Below, one piece after another: positions 28,826 through 36,039 of a stretch of 48,641 bases of DNA; positions within the stretch are counted from its first letter, which is position 1, and the number at the start of each line of letters is the position of its first letter. Origin of the DNA: Streptomyces sp. PH10-H1 (GTDB taxonomy: Bacteria > Actinomycetota > Actinomycetes > Streptomycetales > Streptomycetaceae); assembly GCF_030063355.1 (NCBI RefSeq), contig NZ_JASISZ010000063.1:1-48641 (forward strand). The letters are read 5' to 3'. The translations under genes and the position numbers were made by a program. Below the pieces are notes generated by a model. It saw only the letters and a list, made by a program, of their open reading frames with translations, had not been told where the DNA came from and did not search any database.

Positions 28826-29095
28826 CATGACTGTTCGAAAGGCATATGCACGAACCAGGGGAAGCGCTTCCATCCCCCTCATTTGCCCGCCTCACACCTG
28901 ATGAGCCCCCCGAGTCCGCTCACGATTGGGTGAACTGAATCACCCGGGTTGTGAAGGACCGCCGCCCTCGGGGGGCGTACAGGCGACGGCCCCGTTCATG
29001 GGTGGAGCAGCCCCCATACGCCGCCGCCACCGATCAGGACGGCGAGGAACGCCAGAAAACCGATCACGGGCGGGGCGGCCAGGCAGCAGGAGCGG

Positions 29096-29320
29096 TCAGG
29101 CATGGCGTGACCATGGCGCGAACGGCTCCCGGTCGGTGTAGCGGGGGTTGCCGTCGGTGTCGGTCAGATGGTCCGCGAAGGCGACGATCCGGTACGCGAC
29201 CTTGCACGCGTCGCAGGCGTAGACGGGGCGTCCGGGTCCGGAGGCGACCTCGACGACGCCGACCATGATCCGGTCGTCCTCCGACACCTCGACCTTGCAC
29301 CAGGGGCACCAGGCGGGCAT
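29096..29320 (-). CDS. Small zinc-ribbon-like protein
   Basis: A 74-residue protein, MPAWCPWCKVEVSEDD with a second pair YACDACK, giving two CxxC motifs that could bind zinc. The ATG at 29320 overlaps the stop of the upstream gene (GTGATG context), and AAGGA lies nine bases upstream. It is the last gene of a three-gene overlapping minus-strand operon. No named family is recognised. Confidence 0.6.
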   Translation of the reverse strand: MPAWCPWCKVEVSEDDRIMVGVVEVASGPGRPVYACDACKVAYRIVAFADHLTDTDGNPRYTDREPFAPWSRHA

Positions 29321-29496
29321 CACGAAGCGTCCTTGTGGCAGTCGCACCCGCACCGGTCCCGGATCACCGGCGGCTCACCCTTGGGCGCGTTGTACGCGTA
29401 CACGTCCCGGTTCCCGTTGCACTGCCTGTGCAGCGTCTTGTCGCCCTTCGCCGCCTGGCACATGCCCGTCAGCGCGACCAGAGCCGACGCGGTCAC
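29320..29496 (-). CDS. Small secreted or membrane-associated Cys-rich protein
   Basis: A 58-residue frame starting at GTG 29496. A short hydrophobic N-terminus (ASALVALTGM) is followed by a Cys-containing body ending DRCGCDCHKD. The start overlaps the stop of the resolvase-like gene by GTGA and its own stop touches the next start, which supports coupled translation. The function is unknown. Confidence 0.5.
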   Translation of the reverse strand: MTASALVALTGMCQAAKGDKTLHRQCNGNRDVYAYNAPKGEPPVIRDRCGCDCHKDAS

Positions 29497-29957
29497 GATG
29501 CGGCCCCGGGTACCACGGCGAACGGAAACTCGGTCAGCGCCCCCGCGCGCGTGTCGCCGGGGCGGTCGTGGCTGCCGGTCGTCGTCTCCGTCCAGCCGCC
29601 CGCCATGTGGACCCGGTAGCGGAAGTGGCCGCACCGTCCGGGATCGCGGCTGATCCGGTCGAGGCCGTTGACGAGGCACAGCACGGTGCGGTCGACGGAG
29701 GCGCCGGCCAGTGCGTCGAGCATCGCGTCGAACTGTGGGCGGTGGTCGTCGGCCAGGGCGTGGTCGCCGGTGTCGATCCACGCGCCCGCCACCTCGTACC
29801 GCAGCTCTGCGGCGTACTCGCGGCATCCCTCTATGCGGACCGCCATCATGCCGGTCGACGGCGTGGCGTGCCGGTCGTAGATGAACGCGAGCGGCGGCAT
29901 GGGCTGGCCCGCGTCAGCCGTTCGTGTCGGGTCATTACCTGCCGTTGATCTCGCCAT
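29493..29957 (-). CDS. Resolvase-like protein lacking the catalytic serine motif
   Basis: A 154-residue protein whose first ~100 residues follow the serine-recombinase catalytic fold: AFIYDRHATPSTGMMAVRIE, CREYAAELRYEVAGAWIDTG, a HRPQFDAMLDAL helix, and VLCLVNGLDRISRD in place of the usual DRLSR. At the position of the catalytic Ser (consensus YxRVS) it reads YDRHA, and no C-terminal DNA-binding domain follows. It is probably not a recombinase but a derived protein. ATG 29957 or 29900 could start it. It heads an overlapping operon and is divergent from the XRE regulator. Confidence 0.6.
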   Translation of the reverse strand: MARSTAGNDPTRTADAGQPMPPLAFIYDRHATPSTGMMAVRIEGCREYAAELRYEVAGAWIDTGDHALADDHRPQFDAMLDALAGASVDRTVLCLVNGLDRISRDPGRCGHFRYRVHMAGGWTETTTGSHDRPGDTRAGALTEFPFAVVPGAAS

Positions 29958-30002
29958 AGTTGGATGATGGGCGTCTTACGACTGCGCCAACTAGGTCGTC
30001 AA

Positions 30003-30030
30003 GCGGCCACTCGCGGCCACTCAGCGGCCA
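30003..30030. repeat. Direct repeats in the XRE/resolvase-like intergenic region
   Basis: GCGGCCACTC occurs at 30003-30012 and 30013-30022, then GCGGCCA at 30024-30030. The repeats lie 20 bases before the XRE start in a 92-base divergent promoter region and may be binding sites for that regulator. Confidence 0.55.
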
Positions 30031-30049
30031 TGCTCGGGGGTACGAGCCC

Positions 30050-31294
30050 ATGCCAGAGAACAATGACCGTCTGAGAGCGGCCCGCCTACGGCGCGGATGG
30101 CGCTCGCAGGAGGCCGCGGCCCGCGGTGTCACCGCCGCAGGCAAGGAAGCCCTGAATGACCTGTCGTTCGAGGTGGCGCCGCGCACCTGGCGCCGCTGGG
30201 AGTCCGCGAAGCCCGGTTGGCCGCGCGAGGACTACGCCACTGCGCTGCACGCCGCGTTCGGTGTCGGTCCGGAGCGCCTCGGCTTCGTGGCGCCCGACGG
30301 ACTGGACCTCGACGAGGACGATGGGGTCGACGTGAGCCGCCGCACCCTCGTCGCGGTCACGGCCGCCGCACTGACCGCCGGCCCGGTCGCGCCCCGGCAC
30401 GTCGACCCCGCGCTGATCGGTTACTTCCAGCAGCAGTTGGAGGGGCACTACCGGGCGGACATGCTCCTCGGGCCGCACGATCTGATCGGCACGGTCTCCG
30501 AGCAGTACAAGCTGATCGACAACCTCGTGCGAACCTCGGCCGGCGAGACCCGCCGGGGCCTGCTCCGGGTCGGTGCCGCCTACGCCGCGCTCGTCGGCTG
30601 GCTCTACCAGGACGCGGGAGACCTCGGCGCCGCGGCGTTCTGGCGGGGCGTCACGCAGGAGATAGCGCTCCGCTCGAGGGACGTCCACCTCATCGGGTAC
30701 TCCCTGGTCAACCACGCGCAGGTCCGCACCGACCTCGGTGACGGGCTCGGCGTCGTCGACCTGTGCGAAGCCGCCCTCGAGGACGCGTCCGGCCTGGCCC
30801 CGAAGGTGCGCGTGATGGCGTTGCAGCAGCAGGCGCACGGGGCGTCGCTGCTCCAGGACCGTACCGCGGTCGACCGGCTCATCGATGAGGCCGGCGGGCT
30901 GATCGGCCGGGTCGACGATGACCTGCCGTGGGGCAACGCGTGCCGCAGGACGCCCGGCTATCTGGAGGTGCAGCGGGCCACCTGCTACGGGCGGCTCGGG
31001 CTCGGCGAAGAGGCCGGCGCGTTGTGGACGCAGGTCCTGGCCGGGGTGCCCACGACGGCGCGCCGTGACCGCGGCGTGTATCTGGCCCGGCATGCGTCGG
31101 CGGCTGCTGCTGCACGGCAGCCGGATGAGGCGGTGGAGATCGCGCGGGAGGCGGCGACGATCGCGGTCGAGACCGGGTCGGCGCGGATGCGCCGGGAGTT
31201 GGGGACTCTGGAGCGGGCGATGCGGCCGTGGCAGGATGCCCCGATCGGCCGGGATCTTTCCGAGGTGCTGGCGCCAGTGGTCGAGAGGGGCTGA
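30050..31294 (+). CDS. XRE-type HTH regulator with C-terminal TPR-like region
   Basis: A 414-residue protein. The N-terminal helix-turn-helix (DRLRAARLRRGWRSQEAAAR, then VAPRTWRRWESAKPGWPRED) is followed from about residue 95 by a short SRRTLVAVTAAALTAG segment. A long alpha-helical region then shows TPR-like features (GLLRVGAAYAALVGWLYQDA, ATCYGRLGLGEEAGALW). This layout is common in Streptomyces regulators near conjugative elements and secondary metabolism. It precedes the pterin dehydratase gene by one base. Confidence 0.82.
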   Translation: MPENNDRLRAARLRRGWRSQEAAARGVTAAGKEALNDLSFEVAPRTWRRWESAKPGWPREDYATALHAAFGVGPERLGFVAPDGLDLDEDDGVDVSRRTLVAVTAAALTAGPVAPRHVDPALIGYFQQQLEGHYRADMLLGPHDLIGTVSEQYKLIDNLVRTSAGETRRGLLRVGAAYAALVGWLYQDAGDLGAAAFWRGVTQEIALRSRDVHLIGYSLVNHAQVRTDLGDGLGVVDLCEAALEDASGLAPKVRVMALQQQAHGASLLQDRTAVDRLIDEAGGLIGRVDDDLPWGNACRRTPGYLEVQRATCYGRLGLGEEAGALWTQVLAGVPTTARRDRGVYLARHASAAAAARQPDEAVEIAREAATIAVETGSARMRRELGTLERAMRPWQDAPIGRDLSEVLAPVVERG

Positions 31295-31295
31295 C

Positions 31296-31595
31296 ATGGG
31301 TGTGCTGTCGGATGAGGAGATCACGGCGAAGCTGGAAGCGTTGCCGGGGTGGGAGCGGTCCGGGGATGAGATCACCCGCACGTTCCGCACTGGCCGGTAC
31401 CACGGTGGGGTGGCGCTGATCGTGCACGTCGCCGACATCTCGCGGCTGATCGGCCATCACGCGGATATCGATCTGCGGTGGGAGACGGTACGGTTCGGGA
31501 TCACGACGCACGACGCGGGCAACCGGCTGACCTCGTCGGACTTCAGCCTGGCGGCGCGGATCGACGACATTGCGGCGCGGCACGACGCGACCTGA
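31296..31595 (+). CDS. Pterin-4a-carbinolamine dehydratase-like protein
   Basis: A 99-residue protein of PCD family length. The motif LIGHHADIDLRWETVRFG contains the conserved HHADI/His-Pro-type active-site region, and SDFSLAARID ends the fold. The family dehydrates 4a-hydroxytetrahydrobiopterin after aromatic amino acid hydroxylation, and some members act as transcriptional coactivators. Only one base separates it from the XRE gene, so the two are co-transcribed. No pterin-dependent hydroxylase is nearby, which favours an unusual role. Confidence 0.85.
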   Translation: MGVLSDEEITAKLEALPGWERSGDEITRTFRTGRYHGGVALIVHVADISRLIGHHADIDLRWETVRFGITTHDAGNRLTSSDFSLAARIDDIAARHDAT

Positions 31596-31662
31596 GGCCC
31601 GTCATATGCCGTTCACCACCGGCTTCTTCCCGCTGTCACACCCGGCGCTTAGACTTGTGATC

Positions 31663-31839
31663 ATGCCCCCCACCCCTCCGCCCGGCCCTGCTGTGCCGTC
31701 TGCCGCTGAGGCGAACGCCGCGATCAGGCGGTTCGCTGCGGGCCGGGTCGCGTGGGGGCCTCGGGAGTTGGCGGAGTTGGCCCGGCTGCGGGCGGTGTAC
31801 CTGACGGCGGTCCGGGCCGGGCTCGCCGAAGCGGCATAG
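31663..31839 (+). CDS. Small hypothetical protein
   Basis: A 58-residue helical protein with Pro-rich start MPPTPPPGPAVPSAAEA and body AIRRFAAGRVAWGPRELAEL. TAGACT at 31650-31655 lies seven bases before the ATG, as in leaderless actinobacterial messages. No family is recognised with confidence. Confidence 0.5.
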   Translation: MPPTPPPGPAVPSAAEANAAIRRFAAGRVAWGPRELAELARLRAVYLTAVRAGLAEAA

Positions 31840-31853
31840 GCCCGGCCCGCGCC

Positions 31854-32156
31854 TTACGCCCGCCGTCCGTCGTATTCCGCCCACGGCACCTGCACTGCAT
31901 CCGGTGCGAGCACCAGACCGGCCCGCTCGCAGAATTCCTCCAGCTCGATCGTCCCGTCCCAGTTGCTCTCGCCGAACCGGGCCAGGGTGCCGAGCGGGTG
32001 GTCGGGCCATGTCGTTTCGTCGGGGCTGTCGTAGGCGTCGACGGTGCCGATGCCGAACCGGTAGCGGAGGTACAGGTACTGGCCGGTGCTGGTCCAGGCG
32101 TCCCATTGGGAGGGGACGCTGCGGCAGGTCTCGACGGTGCGGACGATGGTGGTCAC
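31854..32156 (-). CDS. Hypothetical protein, third gene of an overlapping operon
   Basis: A 100-residue protein starting at GTG 32156, rich in Trp/Tyr and acidic residues (QWDAWTSTGQYLYLRYRFGI, EEFCERAGLVLAPDAV). The start overlaps the stop of the upstream gene by GTGA. It belongs to a three-gene minus-strand set headed by the ribbon-helix-helix protein. Function unknown. Confidence 0.65.
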   Translation of the reverse strand: MTTIVRTVETCRSVPSQWDAWTSTGQYLYLRYRFGIGTVDAYDSPDETTWPDHPLGTLARFGESNWDGTIELEEFCERAGLVLAPDAVQVPWAEYDGRRA

Positions 32157-32335
32157 GTGCTGCTCCCCGGGTTGGTGACCATGTCGTCCTCGGTCCACTC
32201 GCCGAGGATCTGGTCCTCGTGGACGTCAGCGGGTTCGTGGCCGGGCAGCAGGACGCACACGGCGTCGCAGGCTTCGTCGTCCGGCCAGAACACGGTGGTT
32301 GCCCCGCACGTGGGTTGGTCGGGCGGGGCGCTCAC
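32153..32335 (-). CDS. Small hypothetical protein, second gene of an overlapping operon
   Basis: A 60-residue acidic protein starting at GTG 32335 (SAPPDQPTCGATTVFWPDD, then ACDAVCVLLPGHEPADVHED). The Cys/His pattern could bind a metal. It overlaps both neighbours by four bases (GTGA), showing tight coupling. Confidence 0.6.
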   Translation of the reverse strand: MSAPPDQPTCGATTVFWPDDEACDAVCVLLPGHEPADVHEDQILGEWTEDDMVTNPGSST

Positions 32336-32601
32336 GTCCCGCTCCCCGGGTCGGGCTGCTTCATCGTGGTCGAGACCACGTCCCACGCCTCTTCGCGCTC
32401 AACGGGGACAGCGAAGGGACCGGGGGCGGGGGCTCCTGCCGTCTGCCCGCGCTGCTTCTTCTTCACGCGGTCATGCATGAGCTCGATGAGGACGTCGGAC
32501 CTGGTGCGTCCGTCCTCGACTGTCGCGTCGAACTCGGCGAGTAGCTGCGGCGGGGGGCGGAACGAGATGGGTTTCGTCTGTCCGGTGGCGGGGCGGGCCA
32601 T
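32332..32601 (-). CDS. Ribbon-helix-helix type DNA-binding protein
   Basis: An 89-residue protein. The segment KPISFRPPPQLLAEFDATVE and GRTRSDVLIELMHDRVKKK has the strand-helix-helix pattern of CopG/MetJ-type repressors. AGGAG precedes ATG 32601 closely. Its start is 17 bases from the first TGTAWTACAGAAAC site of the promoter module at 32618-32697, so it is the natural candidate to bind those sites and repress itself and the divergent gene. The C-terminus is Pro-rich and unstructured. Confidence 0.68.
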   Translation of the reverse strand: MARPATGQTKPISFRPPPQLLAEFDATVEDGRTRSDVLIELMHDRVKKKQRGQTAGAPAPGPFAVPVEREEAWDVVSTTMKQPDPGSGT

Positions 32602-32617
32602 GGGTCTCCTCGGGGTC

Positions 32618-32697
32618 TGTATTACAGAAACTAGTATCCACCTGCCCAAGGGGGTTGACAAGCCTGTCGGACGGGAGCATTCTTGTATTACAGAAAC
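32618..32697. promoter_or_regulatory. Promoter module A with two TGTATTACAGAAAC sites
   Basis: Site 1 lies at 32618-32631 and site 2 at 32684-32697, exactly 66 bases apart. TTGACA at 32655-32660, a 17-base spacer and CATTCT at 32678-32683 make a plus-strand promoter, with site 2 directly after the -10. Site 1 lies in the leader of the divergent ribbon-helix-helix gene. The core TGTAWTACA is a near-palindrome suited to a dimeric repressor. Confidence 0.75.
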
Positions 32698-32721
32698 GGA
32701 CCGCAGGCAGGGGAGACGGAA

Positions 32722-33171
32722 ATGATGACGATCGCAACGGAGCCGGGCACCGCCACCTTCGACGGCCAGCCCCTCACGTTCACGCCTGCCGGCTGGAGCA
32801 CCTGGACCGCCAGCGGCATCATCGTCAGAATCCTCCCGGCCGGCCTCTGGGGCGCCAGCCGCGCCGGCGACTACCCCCGCGATTACGACTCTCCCCAGCA
32901 GGCCCTCGACGCCCTCGCCGTCGCCGAGGCCAAGGTCGCCCGCGCGGCGAAGATCCGCGCGGGACTCACCAGCGGGCAGCGATTCGCCCGCGACATGCGC
33001 GCCTACCTTCACATCGGCGTCACCACCCGCCGCTACCGCAAGGGCATCGACCTGCCACGCAGAGATCCTGCGACTCGGCATGGAGCTCGTCATCAGCGGC
33101 CAGGAGTACGGCTACCGCGAACAGCTCATCGACGCAGCCCGCCCCGCGTTCGGCGCCCTCCGCTCCTATGA
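32722..33171 (+). CDS. Hypothetical protein driven by module A, possibly frameshifted
   Basis: A 149-residue frame starting ATG 32722 after GGGGAG. It encodes IATEPGTATFDGQPLTFTPA, then ARDMRAYLHIGVTTRRYRKG. From about residue 113 the translation becomes Arg/Pro-rich and unlike a protein. Removing one base at 33061 would instead give DLPREILRLGMELVISG and join the frame of 33080-33388 into one 221-residue protein. Either this is a true frameshift or the gene ends in overlap with the next one. Family unknown. Confidence 0.6.
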   Translation: MMTIATEPGTATFDGQPLTFTPAGWSTWTASGIIVRILPAGLWGASRAGDYPRDYDSPQQALDALAVAEAKVARAAKIRAGLTSGQRFARDMRAYLHIGVTTRRYRKGIDLPRRDPATRHGARHQRPGVRLPRTAHRRSPPRVRRPPLL

Positions 33172-33388
33172 CCAGCACATCGCGACCGGCCGCCTCGGCG
33201 GAATCGTTTGCCAGTACGTCAACGCCCTGACCCCCTGGCAGCTCCTCGACCTGCTCGGCGAGATGGCCGACGCGGGGATCGCTCACACGGGCGGCGGAGA
33301 GCGCTGGCTCCAGGGGATGGCCAAGACCCTCAAGGTCGCCGCCACCAACCCGATCACCGGGCGACAGACCATCAAGCGGACCGCTTGA
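33080..33388 (+). CDS. Hypothetical protein, or second half of a frameshifted gene
   Basis: A 102-residue frame starting ATG 33080 (ELVISGQEYGYREQLIDAAR, then ALTPWQLLDLLGEMADAGI). It overlaps the preceding frame by 92 bases and has no ribosome site of its own. Codons upstream in the same frame (AEILRLG) read naturally into it, so it is probably the C-terminal half of the 32722 gene. Confidence 0.55.
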   Translation: MELVISGQEYGYREQLIDAARPAFGALRSYDQHIATGRLGGIVCQYVNALTPWQLLDLLGEMADAGIAHTGGGERWLQGMAKTLKVAATNPITGRQTIKRTA

Positions 33389-33442
33389 GCCACTCTCCCG
33401 CCCGGCCGGCCTTCAAGGTCGGTCGGGCGCTGGCATGTGCGG

Positions 33443-33522
33443 TGTATTACAGAAACCTACGTTGATCTGGCGACAAGGCTTGACGGGAAGACTCGGCGGG
33501 TGCATTCTTGTAATACAGAAAC
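33443..33522 (+). promoter_or_regulatory. Promoter module B, duplicate architecture of module A
   Basis: Sites TGTATTACAGAAAC at 33443-33456 and TGTAATACAGAAAC at 33509-33522 are again 66 bases apart. TTGACG at 33480-33485, a 17-base spacer and CATTCT at 33503-33508 occupy the same offsets (37 and 60) as in module A. It drives the gene at 33547. Confidence 0.75.
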
Positions 33523-33546
33523 CGGCACGGACCAGCGGGGGACACG

Positions 33547-33882
33547 ATGAACACCAAGGCCGCAACCCACACCAACTGCCTCCGCTGCGGCCGCAAGCTC
33601 ACCGCCACTGCCAGCACCGCCCGAGGCTACGGCCGCACCTGCCAGACCAAGATCCGCGCCGCCGCCAAAGCCCAGATCATCGCCCAGTACAAGCCCCACC
33701 AGATCGCCAAAGCCGAAGAACTCATCGAGCAAGGCGCCCTCATCCCCCTCCGCCCCGGCATCTACCTCGCCCCCTCCTCCGACGGCACCCACCGCGCCGC
33801 GTGCTCCTGCCCGGCCGGCGTCAAGGGCCGGTACGCCTGCAAGCACTCGATCGCCGCCCACATCCTCAGCCTCGCCGCCTGA
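33547..33882 (+). CDS. SWIM-type zinc-finger small protein (DUF6011-like N-terminus)
   Basis: A 111-residue protein. The N-terminal zinc knuckle is THTNCLRCGRKLTATAST with a further RTCQT. The C-terminal SWIM-like motif is ACSCPAGVKGRYACKHS (CxCxnCxH). Such proteins occur mainly on actinobacterial plasmids and phages and may bind nucleic acids or partner proteins. It lies 24 bases after promoter module B and is presumably under the same repressor. Confidence 0.7.
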   Translation: MNTKAATHTNCLRCGRKLTATASTARGYGRTCQTKIRAAAKAQIIAQYKPHQIAKAEELIEQGALIPLRPGIYLAPSSDGTHRAACSCPAGVKGRYACKHSIAAHILSLAA

Positions 33883-33919
33883 CCGCCCGCCCGCGCACCA
33901 CCCGAGCAAGGAGCCCCCC

Positions 33920-34201
33920 ATGACCGTCACCATCCAGGCCCCCGGCCACCACGTCTACAGCACCGCAAACGGCCCGGAGGACACCGGAATCGTCACGGGA
34001 ACGGAGCGGATCGACGGCGTGCTCTGCGTCCGCGTCCGCTTCGATGACGGGCACGAGGGCTGGTTCCACCCGGATGTCCTCGTCTCCGTCCCCGTCGCCC
34101 ACGTCCCCGAGTGCGAGCACTGCGGCGCACCGGCTGATGTCTCCGGCTGCCGGATCCCGAAGCATGAATCGGACTGCCCGACCCACGACCCGTACTTCTG
34201 A
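33920..34201 (+). CDS. Small hypothetical protein with CxxC motif
   Basis: A 93-residue protein. The N-terminal beta-rich part (HHVYSTANGPEDTGIVTGTE, VRVRFDDGHEGWFHPDVLV) resembles a small SH3-like barrel. The C-terminal part has Cys/His residues (CEHCGAPADVSGCRIPKHES) that may bind zinc. AAGGAG lies six bases before the ATG, and it lies 37 bases after the SWIM gene in the same direction. Confidence 0.65.
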   Translation: MTVTIQAPGHHVYSTANGPEDTGIVTGTERIDGVLCVRVRFDDGHEGWFHPDVLVSVPVAHVPECEHCGAPADVSGCRIPKHESDCPTHDPYF

Positions 34202-34323
34202 GCGTCGAGCGCACCGCCTGACCCTCCCCGCCTCAGCCCTCGGGCCGTGCCGCCGGACACCCGGCCGCACGGCCCTCCGCTTTACTCTGAACCACAGCCA
34301 CGCGAGGAACCGGAGCCAACCCG

Positions 34324-34707
34324 ATGACCACCGCAGACACCATGCTCACCTACCTCCGCGCAGCCATGGACGCAGCGCAGCACGACGCCGAAGCAGCGAG
34401 CGGCAACGAATGGCTGTCCGCCCCCGACGGATCGGGCAGCGCATGGGTGATGAACGAGGACATGCACCTCCTCGAAACCGAGGAACCCACCGCCGAACAC
34501 ATCGCCCGCCACGATCCCGCCGCAGTCCTCCGCCGGATTGCCTCAGACCGGAAGCTGCTCGATGAGCACGCACAGTACTCGTTGCCCGACGGCTCCGAGA
34601 TCGACGAGTGCCGGGTCTGCGGCGGGTCGAACGAAGCGTGGCCGTGCCCAACCCTTCGCCTCATCGCCGAGGGTTACGGCTGGCGAGCGGACGAGCCGCA
34701 GGGCTGA
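34324..34707 (+). CDS. DUF6221-like protein
   Basis: A 127-residue acidic protein with the pattern AEHIARHDPAAVLRRIASDR and a Cys-containing tail (DECRVCGG, WPCPTLRLIAEGYG). This matches a family common on Streptomyces mobile elements and phages, DUF6221 from memory. Its role is unknown. Confidence 0.68.
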   Translation: MTTADTMLTYLRAAMDAAQHDAEAASGNEWLSAPDGSGSAWVMNEDMHLLETEEPTAEHIARHDPAAVLRRIASDRKLLDEHAQYSLPDGSEIDECRVCGGSNEAWPCPTLRLIAEGYGWRADEPQG

Positions 34708-34796
34708 CGCCCGCCCCGCGTCACAACCCGATCACGACCCCCACACCCCACCTCCGCAAGCGGGACACTCCCCCCACCAGATCAAGGGGGGAAACC

Positions 34797-35099
34797 ATGC
34801 ACACCCGCCACACCGCCGCCGCGCTCATACTCGCCGCCACCCTGCTCCTCGCCGGCTGCTCCAACGACCCAAAACCCGACCCGGCCGGCACCACAACACC
34901 GCCAGCTGCAGCCACAACCGCCGCTCCACCCGCAGGCTCAGCCGCAGCGGCCTGCCGCGCCGCGATCAAAGCCCAGTACGAACCCGGCACCGTCAACCTG
35001 ACGGGCGCCCCCACCCGACCCCCTGCCTGCCAGGGCCTCACTTCAGATCAGGTCACGGAGATCGCGCAGGCCGTCATCGAGGAACAACTCGCCGGCTAA
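34797..35099 (+). CDS. Small lipoprotein
   Basis: A 100-residue protein with lipoprotein signal MHTRHTAAALILAATLLLAGC (lipobox LAGC at residues 18-21). An Ala/Thr/Pro linker and a short helical domain follow (AACRAAIKAQYEPG, TSDQVTEIAQAVIEEQLAG). A run GGGGGGA precedes ATG 34797. It is anchored outside the membrane. Small lipoproteins of this kind are common on actinobacterial elements. The 276 bases that follow have no gene I can support. Confidence 0.75.
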   Translation: MHTRHTAAALILAATLLLAGCSNDPKPDPAGTTTPPAAATTAAPPAGSAAAACRAAIKAQYEPGTVNLTGAPTRPPACQGLTSDQVTEIAQAVIEEQLAG

Positions 35100-35375
35100 C
35101 CCGCGCCGTGCACGACGACCGCTCGCCGCCTGTTCCGGCGCGTGACAGGCAGCCCCAGCAGGTGCGTGGGGCCGCGCCCGGCATTCGGGCCCGACCCCAC
35201 TCCGCGCCGACAAGGCGTGCGCGTCCGCCGACAACCACCATGGCAGGCGGGTACGACAAAGCCGCCCCCGCCCGGCCCGAAGGCCAGACGGGGGCGAACT
35301 TACGCGGGCTCCGAGAGACCTTGGCCGTCAAGCGGCGTCGGCGTGCGCGTCTTGCCGTAGGGACAGTGTGGCAGG

Positions 35376-35888
35376 TCAGGCGGGTTCGCGTTCCGTAGGG
35401 AAGTTGCTCCAGTGCCTCCCGTTCGCGAGCCGGACGATCGTCGTGTGATGCACGCCGAACCTGCGGGCTATTGTTCGGGACGACTGGCCGGCGCAGTGGA
35501 GCCGTCGCGCCTCGTGAATCTCCTCATCGCTGAGGCGTCGTACACGCTCGCCGAGGGCAGATGGATCCCCGAACCGTTGCCGACCCTTGGCGATCATGTC
35601 GGCCGAGTTGTCGGCATGCGTCCCCAGGAAGAGATGCCCGGGATTGCAGCACGGCGGGTTGTCGCAGCGATGGCAGACGATCAGATCACCGGGTATCGGG
35701 CCGTGCGTGAGGACCCAGGCGAATCGTGATGCCTTCTGCGGAGAGGCGCCCGACAGCACCTTGAACTGGCCGTATCCATGGGAGTTGCGGCTCCGGTTCC
35801 ATGTCCAGCAGTCTTCGGGGGCACCCCTGTTGACCTTCGTCCAGAAGCGTTCAGCAACGGACCTGCGGCGGCGAGCAGATGACGGCAT
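35376..35888 (-). CDS. HNH endonuclease with C-terminal HTH
   Basis: A 170-residue protein of phage HNH type. It has FWTKVNRGAPEDCWTWNRSR and YGQFKVLSGA, then the nuclease core VCHRCDNPPCCNPGHLFLGT with metal/zinc ligands. NSADMIAKGR follows, and then a C-terminal helix-turn-helix (SSRTIARRFGVHHTTIVRLA). Such free-standing HNH genes behave as homing-type or phage-packaging nucleases. It points to phage or ICE ancestry of this block. Confidence 0.87.
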   Translation of the reverse strand: MPSSARRRRSVAERFWTKVNRGAPEDCWTWNRSRNSHGYGQFKVLSGASPQKASRFAWVLTHGPIPGDLIVCHRCDNPPCCNPGHLFLGTHADNSADMIAKGRQRFGDPSALGERVRRLSDEEIHEARRLHCAGQSSRTIARRFGVHHTTIVRLANGRHWSNFPTEREPA

Positions 35889-36039
35889 TCGGCTTACTCG
35901 TCTCTAATGAGAGGCGGCAGAATTCGTCAGCCCTGAGATCCTTAGCGCACCAAGGCCGCACCCCGATTATACGGTCAGCGGACACAGCGAACCGCCCCGC
36001 CACCTGCACGAGGCAGGCAGCGGGAGCGAGGTCGGACGG

